DNA of 43,598 nucleotides from the NCBI GenBank assembly GCA_910579105.1, contig CAJTRT010000018.1, positions 1 through 43,598 on the forward strand, in the 5' to 3' direction. Shown here piece by piece: positions 25,830-34,078 of this stretch (position 1 is its first letter; each line of letters begins with the position of its first letter). Source of the DNA: an uncultured Muribaculaceae bacterium (GTDB taxonomy: Bacteria; Bacteroidota; Bacteroidia; Bacteroidales; Muribaculaceae). Below the pieces are notes generated by a model, which did not search any database, was not told where the DNA came from, and saw only the letters and a list, made by a program, of their open reading frames with translations. The position numbers were made by a program, and so were the translations under genes.

Positions 25830-27164
25830 ATGAATACACTCAAACCGCGGCTCGCGGTGCTGAACTTCCTGGAATTCGCCGTGTGGGGCGCTTATCTGAC
25901 CTCGCTGGGTAACTTCCTGTTTAAAAACGGACTGGGCGACCAGATCGGCTGGTTCTACGCCATGCAGGGCATCGTGTCGCTGTTCATGCCCTCGATTGTC
26001 GGCATCGTGGCCGACCGCTGGATCCAGGCGCAGCGCATGCTGAGCCTGTGCCATCTCGTCGCCGGTGTGTTCATGGCGTTGGCCGGACTTTACTGCGCGG
26101 TGACTTCGGATGTGTCGTTCGGCCCGCTGTTCGCTCTGTATTCTGTTTCCGTGGCCTTCTTCATGCCAACTATCGGCCTCAACAACTCGGTGGCGTTCAA
26201 CGCCCTGACAAAGGCAGGGATGGACACTGTGAAGGATTTTCCCCCGATACGCATCTTCGGCACCATCGGATTTATATGCGCGATGCTGCTGGTCAATTTC
26301 GCCGGACCCGCTGACGCGAAGTTCCAGACCACCTATATGCAGCTCTTCGTTTCCGCCGCCCTTAGTTTTGTGATGGTTTTCTATGCTCTGACAATGCCGA
26401 AATGCCCGACCAACAAGGCTCCGCTGACAGGAAACTGGGTTGACCGTATGGGGCTGCGCGCCTTCACCCTCTTCAAGAAGAAAAAGATGGCGGTGTTCTT
26501 CATTTTCAGCATGCTGCTCGGCGTGTCGTTGCAGATTACCAACGGCTATGCCAACCCCTACATAACGTTCTTCAAGGATCTCCCGGAGTTCGCGAACGCC
26601 TGGGCAGCGCAGAACGCCAACGCCCTGATTTCCCTCTCGCAGGTCAGCGAGACTTGCTGCATACTTCTCATTCCTTTCTGCCTTAAACGTTTCGGCATAA
26701 AGGGTGTTATGCTTATGTCGATGTTCGCGTGGGTGCTCCGCTTCGGCCTCTTCGGCCTGGGCGACCCAGACGGGATGCTATGGATGTTCGTCCTGAGCTG
26801 CATTGTCTACGGCATCGCGTTTGACTTCTTCAACGTCAGCGGCGGCCTCTACGTTGACAAGGAGACCTCTCCCGAAATACGCAGTTCCGCCCAGGGGCTG
26901 TTCATGATAATGACCAACGGCCTCGGCGCGACTATCGGCACTCTCGCGGCAATGGCGATAGTGAACCATCACGTCGTCGCTACCGCTCCGCTGGCCGAAC
27001 AGCTCGAAGGTTGGCGCGACTCGTGGATGATTTTCGCCGGTTACGCGCTGGTTGTGGCGATACTGTTCTGGATTGTATTCCGCGACAAGAAGGAGAAGGT
27101 GAGCGCTGATGAAATCAGGGAAGCTGAGGGAGCGGAGTCTCCCGCCGACGGATTCGTGGGCTGA
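25830..27164 (+). CDS. Nucleoside:H+ symporter (NHS/NupG-like) MFS transporter
   Basis: A 444-residue major facilitator protein with 12 predicted membrane helices in the inner membrane. It closely follows NupG of Escherichia coli: FLEFAVWGAYLTSLG at the N-terminus, DFPPIRIFGTIGFI in the middle (about residue 137), FFIFSMLLGVSLQITN, and AFDFFNVSGGLYVDKE with SSAQGLFMIMTNG toward the end. It likely imports nucleosides by proton symport. No nucleoside-catabolic gene is adjacent. A short intergenic gap of 73 bp separates it from rsmE. Confidence 0.92.
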   Translation: MNTLKPRLAVLNFLEFAVWGAYLTSLGNFLFKNGLGDQIGWFYAMQGIVSLFMPSIVGIVADRWIQAQRMLSLCHLVAGVFMALAGLYCAVTSDVSFGPLFALYSVSVAFFMPTIGLNNSVAFNALTKAGMDTVKDFPPIRIFGTIGFICAMLLVNFAGPADAKFQTTYMQLFVSAALSFVMVFYALTMPKCPTNKAPLTGNWVDRMGLRAFTLFKKKKMAVFFIFSMLLGVSLQITNGYANPYITFFKDLPEFANAWAAQNANALISLSQVSETCCILLIPFCLKRFGIKGVMLMSMFAWVLRFGLFGLGDPDGMLWMFVLSCIVYGIAFDFFNVSGGLYVDKETSPEIRSSAQGLFMIMTNGLGATIGTLAAMAIVNHHVVATAPLAEQLEGWRDSWMIFAGYALVVAILFWIVFRDKKEKVSADEIREAEGAESPADGFVG

Positions 27165-27237
27165 TGCCCGATTCCGGCATGCCCCCTCTGATTCTCCACA
27201 GACAGATACTTAACCAACAACCGATTCCTAACCTGCC

Positions 27238-27957
27238 GTGATTCAGTTTTTTGCCCCCGATATAACCACCGACCACAGGCTTCCCGAACAGGAAACTTCC
27301 CACTGTGTGAAGGTGCTGCGCCATGTTCCAGGCGACGAGATTACCGTTGTCGATGGAAAGGGATGGCGCTACCGCTGCCGCCTGACCGAAATCGCCGGCA
27401 AACGCGCTGAGGTCGAAATCGTCGACGAGGAGTTTGTAAAACCATATTGGCGCGGCGGCATAACGCTCGCCGTGGCTCCGACGAAGCATCTCGACCGCAT
27501 GGAATGGCTCGTGGAGAAACTGACCGAAATAGGTTTTGACCGCTTCATCCCTCTGCTTTGCCGCTATTCCGAACGCAAGGAGCTTAAAACCGAGCGCCTG
27601 GAGAAAATAGCCGTCTCGGCCATGAAGCAGAGCCTCAAAGCCACGCTCCCGGCCATCGACCCTATGACCCCCTTCAAGCGCTTCATCGCCGAATCGGTCC
27701 GCATACCCCAGCGGTTCATCGCATATTGCGACCCTTCCGTCCCCAGGCGCCTTTTCTGTAATGAGTACAATCCGCTAAAAGACGCTGTCATACTGATCGG
27801 CCCCGAAGGTGATTTCTCGCCGGACGAGATCGCGATGGCCCTCGATGCGGGTTTTGCCCCCATCAGCCTCGGAGAGGCACGCTTGCGCACTGAGACCGCC
27901 GCCCTCGTAGCCTGTCAGACTTGTCACACTATACAACTTACAACAGACTTTCCCTAA
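27238..27957 (+). CDS. rsmE: 16S rRNA (uracil-1498-N3)-methyltransferase
   Basis: SPOUT-family methyltransferase that modifies U1498 of 16S rRNA with S-adenosylmethionine. The 239-residue protein has the family N-terminus IQFFAPDI, the HCVKVLRHVPGDEI barrel segment, the GFDRFIPLLCRYSERK region and the knot motifs LIGPEGDFSPDE and SLGEARLRTETA. The start is GTG at 27238; it fits the family N-terminus exactly. The stop codon overlaps the kdsA start by one base (TAATG). Confidence 0.95.
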   Translation: MIQFFAPDITTDHRLPEQETSHCVKVLRHVPGDEITVVDGKGWRYRCRLTEIAGKRAEVEIVDEEFVKPYWRGGITLAVAPTKHLDRMEWLVEKLTEIGFDRFIPLLCRYSERKELKTERLEKIAVSAMKQSLKATLPAIDPMTPFKRFIAESVRIPQRFIAYCDPSVPRRLFCNEYNPLKDAVILIGPEGDFSPDEIAMALDAGFAPISLGEARLRTETAALVACQTCHTIQLTTDFP

Positions 27958-28793
27958 TGGAATTTGACCTTCAGAAATATCTTTACGACACCCCTGACGG
28001 AAATTTCTTCCTGCTCGCCGGGCCGTGTGTCATAGAAAACGAGGCGATGGCCCTCGACATAGCCACCCGGGTGAAAGCCGTCACGGACCGCCTCGGCATA
28101 CCGTATGTGTTCAAGGGGAGCTACCGCAAGGCCAACCGCTCGCGGCTCGACTCGTTTACCGGCATCGGCGACCTCGAGGCCCTCGCCATACTGAAAAAGG
28201 TGCGCGAGACGATTGGGGTGCCGGTGGTGACCGACATACATACCGCCGACGAGGCCAGGTTCGCCGCCGAGTTCGTCGACATGCTCCAGATTCCGGCCTT
28301 CCTCTGTCGCCAGACCGACCTCCTTGTCGCGGCGGCCAAAACGGGCAAGATGGTGAACATCAAGAAGGGGCAGTTCCTCTCTCCCGAGGCGATGCGCTTC
28401 GCCGTGCAGAAGGTGCGCGACGCGGGGAATCCGCGGGTCGCCATAACTGAGCGCGGCACCACGTTCGGCTACCAGGACCTGATTGTCGATTACCGCGGCA
28501 TACCCGAGATGAAGAAGAACGGGTGCCCGGTGATTCTCGATGTCACTCACTCGCTCCAGCAGCCCAACCAGACCGAGGGGGTGACGGGGGGGCGTCCCGA
28601 GATGATCGAGACTGTCGCGCTCGCCGGAATAGCGGCGGGATGCGACGGCATCTTCATCGAGACCCACCAGAATCCCGCGGTGGCCAAGAGCGACGGCGCG
28701 AACATGCTCCGTCTCGACCTGCTCCCGGGCCTGTTAGAGCGTCTGACGACGCTCCGTATGGCCGTAAACACCTTTAAAAGTAATTGTCAATGA
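27957..28793 (+). CDS. kdsA: 3-deoxy-8-phosphooctulonate synthase
   Basis: Condenses arabinose-5-phosphate with phosphoenolpyruvate to Kdo-8-phosphate, the precursor of the sugar transferred by WaaA. I use the ATG at 27957 (MEFDLQKYLY), giving 278 residues; an in-frame upstream start would lie inside rsmE. Motifs seen: AGPCVIEN with C24, KGSYRKANRS, TDIHT, KKGQFLSPE and VTHSLQQPNQTEG. A cysteine at the GPC position is the mark of the metal-dependent class. It overlaps rsmE by 1 bp and the TPR gene by 4 bp. Confidence 0.95.
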   Translation: MEFDLQKYLYDTPDGNFFLLAGPCVIENEAMALDIATRVKAVTDRLGIPYVFKGSYRKANRSRLDSFTGIGDLEALAILKKVRETIGVPVVTDIHTADEARFAAEFVDMLQIPAFLCRQTDLLVAAAKTGKMVNIKKGQFLSPEAMRFAVQKVRDAGNPRVAITERGTTFGYQDLIVDYRGIPEMKKNGCPVILDVTHSLQQPNQTEGVTGGRPEMIETVALAGIAAGCDGIFIETHQNPAVAKSDGANMLRLDLLPGLLERLTTLRMAVNTFKSNCQ

Positions 28794-30409
28794 ATCTTCG
28801 CAGCTTATTCGCCGCCGCCATATTCGCCGCCGCCACCGCTGCTCCGGCTTACGCCCAGCAGGGGCTGGACAACCCTATGACCCGCGCCATGATGGAGGTG
28901 TACAACCAGGAACTCGCGGCAAACCCGCAGTCATATGAGGTGTACTTCCGCCGCGCCAACGAGTATTATAAGTTCAACCAGTACCTGCGCGCCCTTTCCG
29001 ACGTGGATAATGCCATAAAGTACGCTCCCGCGGCCGACACCGAGTTCCTCTACGAGGCCCGTTTCCTCCGCGCCGAGATCTACCAGATGCTCGGCAAGCA
29101 CCGGGAGGCGCTCGACGATTTTGCAGAGGCGCTGAAACTCGATCCCTCGTCGTTCCTGGCGCTTTACCAGAAAGCCAACTCGGAGTACGAGCTCGGAATG
29201 TATGCCGACGCCAAGAGCGATTATAACCGCATGCGGGCCATGAACCCGCGCAGCGCCGAGGCGCTGACCGGCCTGGCCCGCGTCGCCGTCAAGGAGAACA
29301 ACCTCGGTCTCGCGCAGCAGTATATGGATGATGCCGTGCGCATGATGTCGTCCGACAGCGACATTTTCGTGCGCCGCTCGTCGGTGCGCCGCATGCTCGG
29401 CGACAACACCGGGGCTGTCGAGGACCTCATAATGGCCATTTCCATCGACTCCAATTCGCGCGCGATCCAGGAGCTCGCGAATATAGGCAACGCCGACTAT
29501 CCGGCGGTGATCACCGGTCTGAGCAGCGCTATCAGCCAGGCTCCCGACCAGCCGATGCTTTACTACCTGCGCGGCTTCATCGCCCAGGCCCACGCCCACT
29601 ATCTCTCGGCCATCGACGACTACCGCAAGCTGGTCGACAACAATATGTACAACTACCCCGGGATATACGGCGCTTTGGGCGAGTGCTATTTCAGACTTTG
29701 CGACTACGACCGAGCCCTGGAATATGTAAACCAGGCGATAGGCATGGATCCGGCGAACCCTGAATACAACACTACTCTCTCGCGCATACGCCGCGCCATG
29801 GGCGACAACGCGGCGGCTCTGAAAGCGGTCGATTTCGCTCTAAGCGACGCTCCGGCCAACCGCGCCGCGCTTACCGAAAAAGGTCTGGTGCTGTACGCCC
29901 TCGGGCGTTTCGACGAGGCCTCGGGTATTTTCGGCGAGCTTATAATGGACAATCCGGAGGACGCCATGAGCTATATGCTCCAGGCATGGACGGTTAACGA
30001 CGGCCTCGGCAAGAGCCGCGACGCCGTTCATATATATAAGAGGATGCTCGACGCTTTGCCCGCGGAATCGGAGAACGCCAAGGGGGAGCACGTCACTTCC
30101 TCCGCGACCCTCCGCGGCTTCGCTCTGCTTTTCACAGGAGACACTGCCGGCGCGCTCCGCTGGGCCGACGACCTGCTACGCGATAACAGTGATTCCGACG
30201 GCTCGCTGAACTACCTTGCGGCGTGCCTCTACGCGCAGGCCGGCGAAGCCGACAAGGCGATGGCCTGCGTCGACCGTTCGCTCGGCCGGGGCTACGCCAG
30301 CCTGTACGACTGGAAGAATAACGACGCCGGCCGCGTGAGCGTGGCTCCGCTGCGGAAAGACCCGCGTTTCGCCCAGGCGCTCGAATCCTATTCCTATCTT
30401 TTCAAGTGA
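28790..30409 (+). CDS. Secreted/periplasmic TPR-repeat protein
   Basis: A 539-residue protein with a signal peptide ending about residue 22 (APAYAQQ) followed by around ten tetratricopeptide-like helical pairs, for example YEVYFRRANEYYKFNQYLRALSDVDNAI, ARFLRAEIYQMLGKHREALDDFAEAL and YGALGECYFRLCDYDRALEYVNQAI. TPR proteins are protein-binding scaffolds; the partner is unknown. The ATG overlaps the kdsA stop (ATGA), so translation is coupled to Kdo synthesis, and the glycosyltransferase cassette follows 31 bp later, which hints at an envelope-glycan role. The first in-frame TTG is a less likely start. Confidence 0.85.
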   Translation: MNLRSLFAAAIFAAATAAPAYAQQGLDNPMTRAMMEVYNQELAANPQSYEVYFRRANEYYKFNQYLRALSDVDNAIKYAPAADTEFLYEARFLRAEIYQMLGKHREALDDFAEALKLDPSSFLALYQKANSEYELGMYADAKSDYNRMRAMNPRSAEALTGLARVAVKENNLGLAQQYMDDAVRMMSSDSDIFVRRSSVRRMLGDNTGAVEDLIMAISIDSNSRAIQELANIGNADYPAVITGLSSAISQAPDQPMLYYLRGFIAQAHAHYLSAIDDYRKLVDNNMYNYPGIYGALGECYFRLCDYDRALEYVNQAIGMDPANPEYNTTLSRIRRAMGDNAAALKAVDFALSDAPANRAALTEKGLVLYALGRFDEASGIFGELIMDNPEDAMSYMLQAWTVNDGLGKSRDAVHIYKRMLDALPAESENAKGEHVTSSATLRGFALLFTGDTAGALRWADDLLRDNSDSDGSLNYLAACLYAQAGEADKAMACVDRSLGRGYASLYDWKNNDAGRVSVAPLRKDPRFAQALESYSYLFK

Positions 30410-30440
30410 CGCTGACTTTGTAAACACCCCTCTTAGGCTG

Positions 30441-31652
30441 ATGAAGCAGAGAGTCCTTATAGCAAACAAGTTCTATTATCCCCGCGGGGGCGATTGCGTG
30501 TGCTCGCTGAACCAGGAGCGGCTTCTCGCCGACAGGGGACACGAGGTGGCGGTCTACTCCATGCTCTATCCCGACAATCTGCCGTCGCGGTGGAACGCCT
30601 ATTTCGCCTCGCCGGTGGATTTCGGCGGCTCGGCGAAAGAGAAACTCCGCGCGGCTGCGCGCGCGATGGGGTGGGGCGATATAAGGGCTTCGTTCGCCGC
30701 CATACTTTCCGACTTCAAGCCCGACGTGGTGCATTTGCAGAACATCCACAGCTACCTGTCGCCGCAGCTTGCGGTGATGGCATGCGAGGCAGGAGCGAGG
30801 GTCGTGTGGACCCTTCACGACTTCAAGCCCGTGTGCCCTTCGTACGGGTGTCTGCGCGACGGCAAACCCTGCGAGGAATGTTTCTCGACGAAGCTCCCGG
30901 TACTGCGCCACCGCTGTATGAAAGGCTCGCTCGCCGCGAGCGCTCTCGCGTGGCTGGAAGCCGTGCGTTGGAACCGCCGCAGGCTGGAGGGTGTTGTCGA
31001 CAGATTCATATGCCCCAGTGAGTTTATGGCCGCCAAAATGGCACAGGCCGGATTTTCCTCTGCCAAACTGCTGGTCAACTGCAACTTTGTCGGATTCGAC
31101 AAGATGGAGGCGTTTTCCTCCGCCGAGGCGGTCGGCGCCGAGGGCCGGGGCGACTATTTCTGCTATGTGGGACGCCTCTCGGAAGAGAAAGGTGTGGAGT
31201 CGCTGCTCGCGGCAGCCGCTAAACAAACCGTGGAGCTGAGAATCGCCGGCGACGGGCCGCTTGGTCAAATCCTCCGCGACCGGTACGCCTCATGCGGCAG
31301 CATACGGTTCCTCGGGCGCCAGGATCCGGGCCAGGTTGTCCGGCTGCTCCGCGAAGCCAGGTTCTCCGTCATGCCCTCGATTTGCTACGAGAACAACCCG
31401 CTCGGCGTAATCGAGTCGCTGTGCGCCGGAACCCCTGTCGTGGGCGCTGAAATCGGCGGCATACCCGAACTTATAAAGCCCGGACGCGACGGGCTTACGT
31501 TTGAGAGCGGCAATGCCGGCGCTCTCGCTGAAACCATCGCGCGCGCGTATTCCGCTTCCTGGGACTACGCGGCGATTCGCTGCGGCGCGTTGCCGCGGTT
31601 CTCGGCCGACAGGCACTACCGCGTGCTCATGGAAGCCTATTCTTCAAACTGA
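30441..31652 (+). CDS. Glycosyltransferase family 4 protein (first of cassette)
   Basis: A 403-residue GT-B fold enzyme of the GT4 type, probably cytoplasmic at the membrane face. The N-terminal domain holds YYPRGGDCVCSLNQERLL, the acceptor-side glycine loop, and DVVHLQNIHSYLSPQ; HDFKPVCPSYGCLRDG contains several cysteines (CLRDGKPCEEC) typical of a subgroup. The C-terminal donor domain has YVGRLSEEKGVESLL and ENNPLGVIESLCAGTPVVGAEIGGIPE, the E-x7-E motif. Acceptor and donor sugars are unknown. It begins a glycosyltransferase / radical SAM / glycosyltransferase block. Confidence 0.88.
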   Translation: MKQRVLIANKFYYPRGGDCVCSLNQERLLADRGHEVAVYSMLYPDNLPSRWNAYFASPVDFGGSAKEKLRAAARAMGWGDIRASFAAILSDFKPDVVHLQNIHSYLSPQLAVMACEAGARVVWTLHDFKPVCPSYGCLRDGKPCEECFSTKLPVLRHRCMKGSLAASALAWLEAVRWNRRRLEGVVDRFICPSEFMAAKMAQAGFSSAKLLVNCNFVGFDKMEAFSSAEAVGAEGRGDYFCYVGRLSEEKGVESLLAAAAKQTVELRIAGDGPLGQILRDRYASCGSIRFLGRQDPGQVVRLLREARFSVMPSICYENNPLGVIESLCAGTPVVGAEIGGIPELIKPGRDGLTFESGNAGALAETIARAYSASWDYAAIRCGALPRFSADRHYRVLMEAYSSN

Positions 31653-31707
31653 CATACCCGACGCCGGCCGCCACGGCGGCATACGGTGATTCCTATAAGC
31701 ATTGACA

Positions 31708-32766
31708 ATGAACGCTATACAGCCAACCGACGCTTCGATAATCCTGACATACCGCTGCCCGATGCGGTGCAAGATGTGCAATATCTGGCAGAATCCCACC
31801 GACAAGAAGGAGGAGATTCGGGCGGAAGACCTCCGCTCCCTCCCGCGGCTTAAATTCATCAACCTGACTGGCGGCGAGCCTTTCGTGCGCGAGGACTTGC
31901 CGGAGATTGTCGAGGAGTGCTTCCGCCATACCGACCGCATCGTCATTTCAACCTCCGGCTGGTTCGACGACCGCGTGATAGCCCTCGCCAAGCGCTTCCC
32001 GAACATCGGCATCCGCATCTCCATCGAGGGATTGAGCCGCAAGAACGACGAACTCCGCGGCCGCGACGGCGGTTTCGACAAGGGGCTGCGGACTCTGCTT
32101 ACGCTCAAAGAGATGGGTGTGAAGGACATTGGTTTCGGCTGCACCGTCTCCAACAATAATTCCAAGGACATGCTGGCGCTTTACCAGCTGTCGAAATCGC
32201 TCGGCATGGAATTCGCCACCGCGGCCTTCCATAACTCGTACTATTTCCACAAGGACGACAACGTGATCACAAACCGCCAGGAAGTCTGCCGCGACTTCGA
32301 GCAGCTGATCGAATGGCAGCTGGAGGAGAAGCATCCGAAATCGTGGTTCCGCGCGTTCTTTAACATGGGGCTTATCAACTATATAGAGGGTGGGCGCCGC
32401 ATGCTCCCCTGCGAGGCCGGTTCGGCGAACTTCTTCATCGACCCATGGGGGGAGGTTTTCCCATGTAACGGCCTGGAGGAGAAATACTGGAAGGAATCGA
32501 TGGGGAATATCCATGATGCCGACTTTATGACGATATGGAACTCCGAGCAGGCCGCGGAGGTACGGGCCAAGGTGCGCCGCTGCCCCAAGAACTGCTGGAT
32601 GGTGGGAACGGCCTCGCCGGTGATGCACAAGTATATAAAGCATCCCGCCAAATGGGCGCTTGCCAACAAGCTGCGGTCGATGCGCGGGCTGAAACCATGC
32701 CTCGACAAGACCTGGTACGATGTCGGGCAGGATCCGTCGCAAGGCGACCTGCGTCCGAAATTCTGA
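31708..32766 (+). CDS. Radical SAM protein with SPASM-like C-terminal cluster
   Basis: A 352-residue radical S-adenosylmethionine enzyme. The iron-sulfur motif is C17-P-M-R-C21-K-M-C24, followed by the SAM-contacting LTGGEPF. The C-terminal third has cysteines in MLPCEAG, VFPCNGLEE, and RRCPKNC, arranged like SPASM/Twitch auxiliary cluster ligands, and NIHDADFMTIWNS is a typical SPASM-region phrase. The ATG at 31708 is preferred to a TTG six bases upstream. It lies between two GT4 glycosyltransferases with gaps of 55 and 48 bp, so it probably acts on the same glycan or on a carrier. No short precursor peptide is visible in the gaps. Substrate unknown. Confidence 0.88.
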   Translation: MNAIQPTDASIILTYRCPMRCKMCNIWQNPTDKKEEIRAEDLRSLPRLKFINLTGGEPFVREDLPEIVEECFRHTDRIVISTSGWFDDRVIALAKRFPNIGIRISIEGLSRKNDELRGRDGGFDKGLRTLLTLKEMGVKDIGFGCTVSNNNSKDMLALYQLSKSLGMEFATAAFHNSYYFHKDDNVITNRQEVCRDFEQLIEWQLEEKHPKSWFRAFFNMGLINYIEGGRRMLPCEAGSANFFIDPWGEVFPCNGLEEKYWKESMGNIHDADFMTIWNSEQAAEVRAKVRRCPKNCWMVGTASPVMHKYIKHPAKWALANKLRSMRGLKPCLDKTWYDVGQDPSQGDLRPKF

Positions 32767-32814
32767 ATCGCCGCTCCCGTCTCTCCCGAAAAACAATCAA
32801 ACACGCACTGAAAC

Positions 32815-33915
32815 ATGAAGATAGTTGTCACCGGCACGCGCGGAATCCCTGACATACAGGGAGGCGTCGAGACCCATTGCGAACAGCTTTATCCCCGCAT
32901 AGCGGCAATGGGCCACGATGTGACGGTGATCCGGCGCACTCCCTACGTTACTCCCGAAAATATCCGTGACGAGTACCGCGGGGTCAGGCTGGCAGATGTC
33001 TTCGCCCCCCGCCGCAAGAGCGTGGAGGCTATCGTGCACACCTTCCTGGCGGTGCTAAAAGCCCGCAGTCTGAGGCCCGACGTTCTCCATATCCACGCCA
33101 TAGGGCCGTCGCTGATGGTGCCGTTTGCCAGGCTGCTGGGCATGAGGGTGGTGACTACCAACCACGGTCCTGACTACGACCGCCAGAAATGGGGCGTGCT
33201 GGCGAAAACGGCATTGCGTCTTGGCGAGCGCTTCGGCACCCGTTTTTCCAACAAGGTAATCGTTATCTCCAATGTGATTGCCGGTATATTGCGCGACAAG
33301 TACGGGCGCGTCGACACCGAACTTATTTTTAATGGTGTAAACAAGCCGGTGAAATCCGTCAACCGCGGGTACCTTGGGGAGTGGGGGATAGGGGAGCGAC
33401 CCTACATTGTCGCGTTGGGGCGTTTTGTGAAAGAAAAGGGGTTCCACGACCTGATCGAAGCCTTCGGAATATCAGGCGTCGCAGACAGGTGCGACCTGGT
33501 CATAGCCGGAGATTCCGACCATCCCGACGAGTACTCAGAAACGTTGAAACACCAGGCTCGCGCAGCCGGCGCGGTCCTGACCGGCTTTATCCGGGGAGAA
33601 CGGCTTAACCAGTTGATGTCCAACGCCTCGCTGTTCGTGCTGCCATCATACCACGAGGGGCTGCCCATCGCCCTGCTCGAGGCTATGAGCTACGATCTCG
33701 ACGTGGTGGTAAGTGACATCCCTGCCAACAGAATCCCCGAGCTGGACGCCGGAGACTTCTTTCCCGCGGGCGATGTGGCCGCTTTGGCCTCGATTCTGCG
33801 CGAAAAAATTGTGGCGCATCGCGCCACACGCGCATACAATCTCGAGAATTACGATTGGGACGCTATTGCGGCTCAGACGGTTGACGTTTACCGCAAAGTG
33901 TGCTCCGCTAAATGA
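32815..33915 (+). CDS. Glycosyltransferase family 4 protein (second of cassette)
   Basis: A 366-residue GT-B enzyme of the GT4 group; the N-terminal MKIVVTGTRGIPDIQGGVETHCEQLYPRIAA is characteristic of the rhamnosyl-/galactosyl-transferase type with a DUF1972-like first domain. The donor domain shows YIVALGRFVKEKGFHDLIEAF and the YHEGLPIALLEAMSYDLDVVVSDIPAN motif with both glutamates. The sugar specificity is not predictable. It ends the apparent rsmE-to-33915 run; the next gene has its own promoter. Confidence 0.88.
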   Translation: MKIVVTGTRGIPDIQGGVETHCEQLYPRIAAMGHDVTVIRRTPYVTPENIRDEYRGVRLADVFAPRRKSVEAIVHTFLAVLKARSLRPDVLHIHAIGPSLMVPFARLLGMRVVTTNHGPDYDRQKWGVLAKTALRLGERFGTRFSNKVIVISNVIAGILRDKYGRVDTELIFNGVNKPVKSVNRGYLGEWGIGERPYIVALGRFVKEKGFHDLIEAFGISGVADRCDLVIAGDSDHPDEYSETLKHQARAAGAVLTGFIRGERLNQLMSNASLFVLPSYHEGLPIALLEAMSYDLDVVVSDIPANRIPELDAGDFFPAGDVAALASILREKIVAHRATRAYNLENYDWDAIAAQTVDVYRKVCSAK

Positions 33916-34041
33916 TTTTTTTCGCGTAAAGGGAAGTATTAGTGAATTTTTTTGTGGTTTTTCAGGGGTTTATACCACTATGATTTTTCGGCTGATACGA
34001 ATTTCTGTTCAAAAATGATGCGCCGATACGGAAATATTCGC

Positions 34042-34049
34042 TAACTTTG
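34042..34049 (+). promoter_or_regulatory. -7 promoter box for the glycogen synthase-phosphorylase operon
   Basis: TAACTTTG, followed by CACC, is an exact -7 box 29 bp before the ATG at 34079 and is identical over 12 bases to the typA box. The 126 bp before it are AT-rich with no gene. Confidence 0.6.
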
Positions 34050-34078
34050 CACCCTAAAACGGAAAACTTCAAAAATTT

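Noticed and set aside
31653..32814. Hidden precursor peptide for the radical SAM enzyme
   Set aside because: The flanking gaps are 55 and 48 bp and contain no start codon with a usable open frame.
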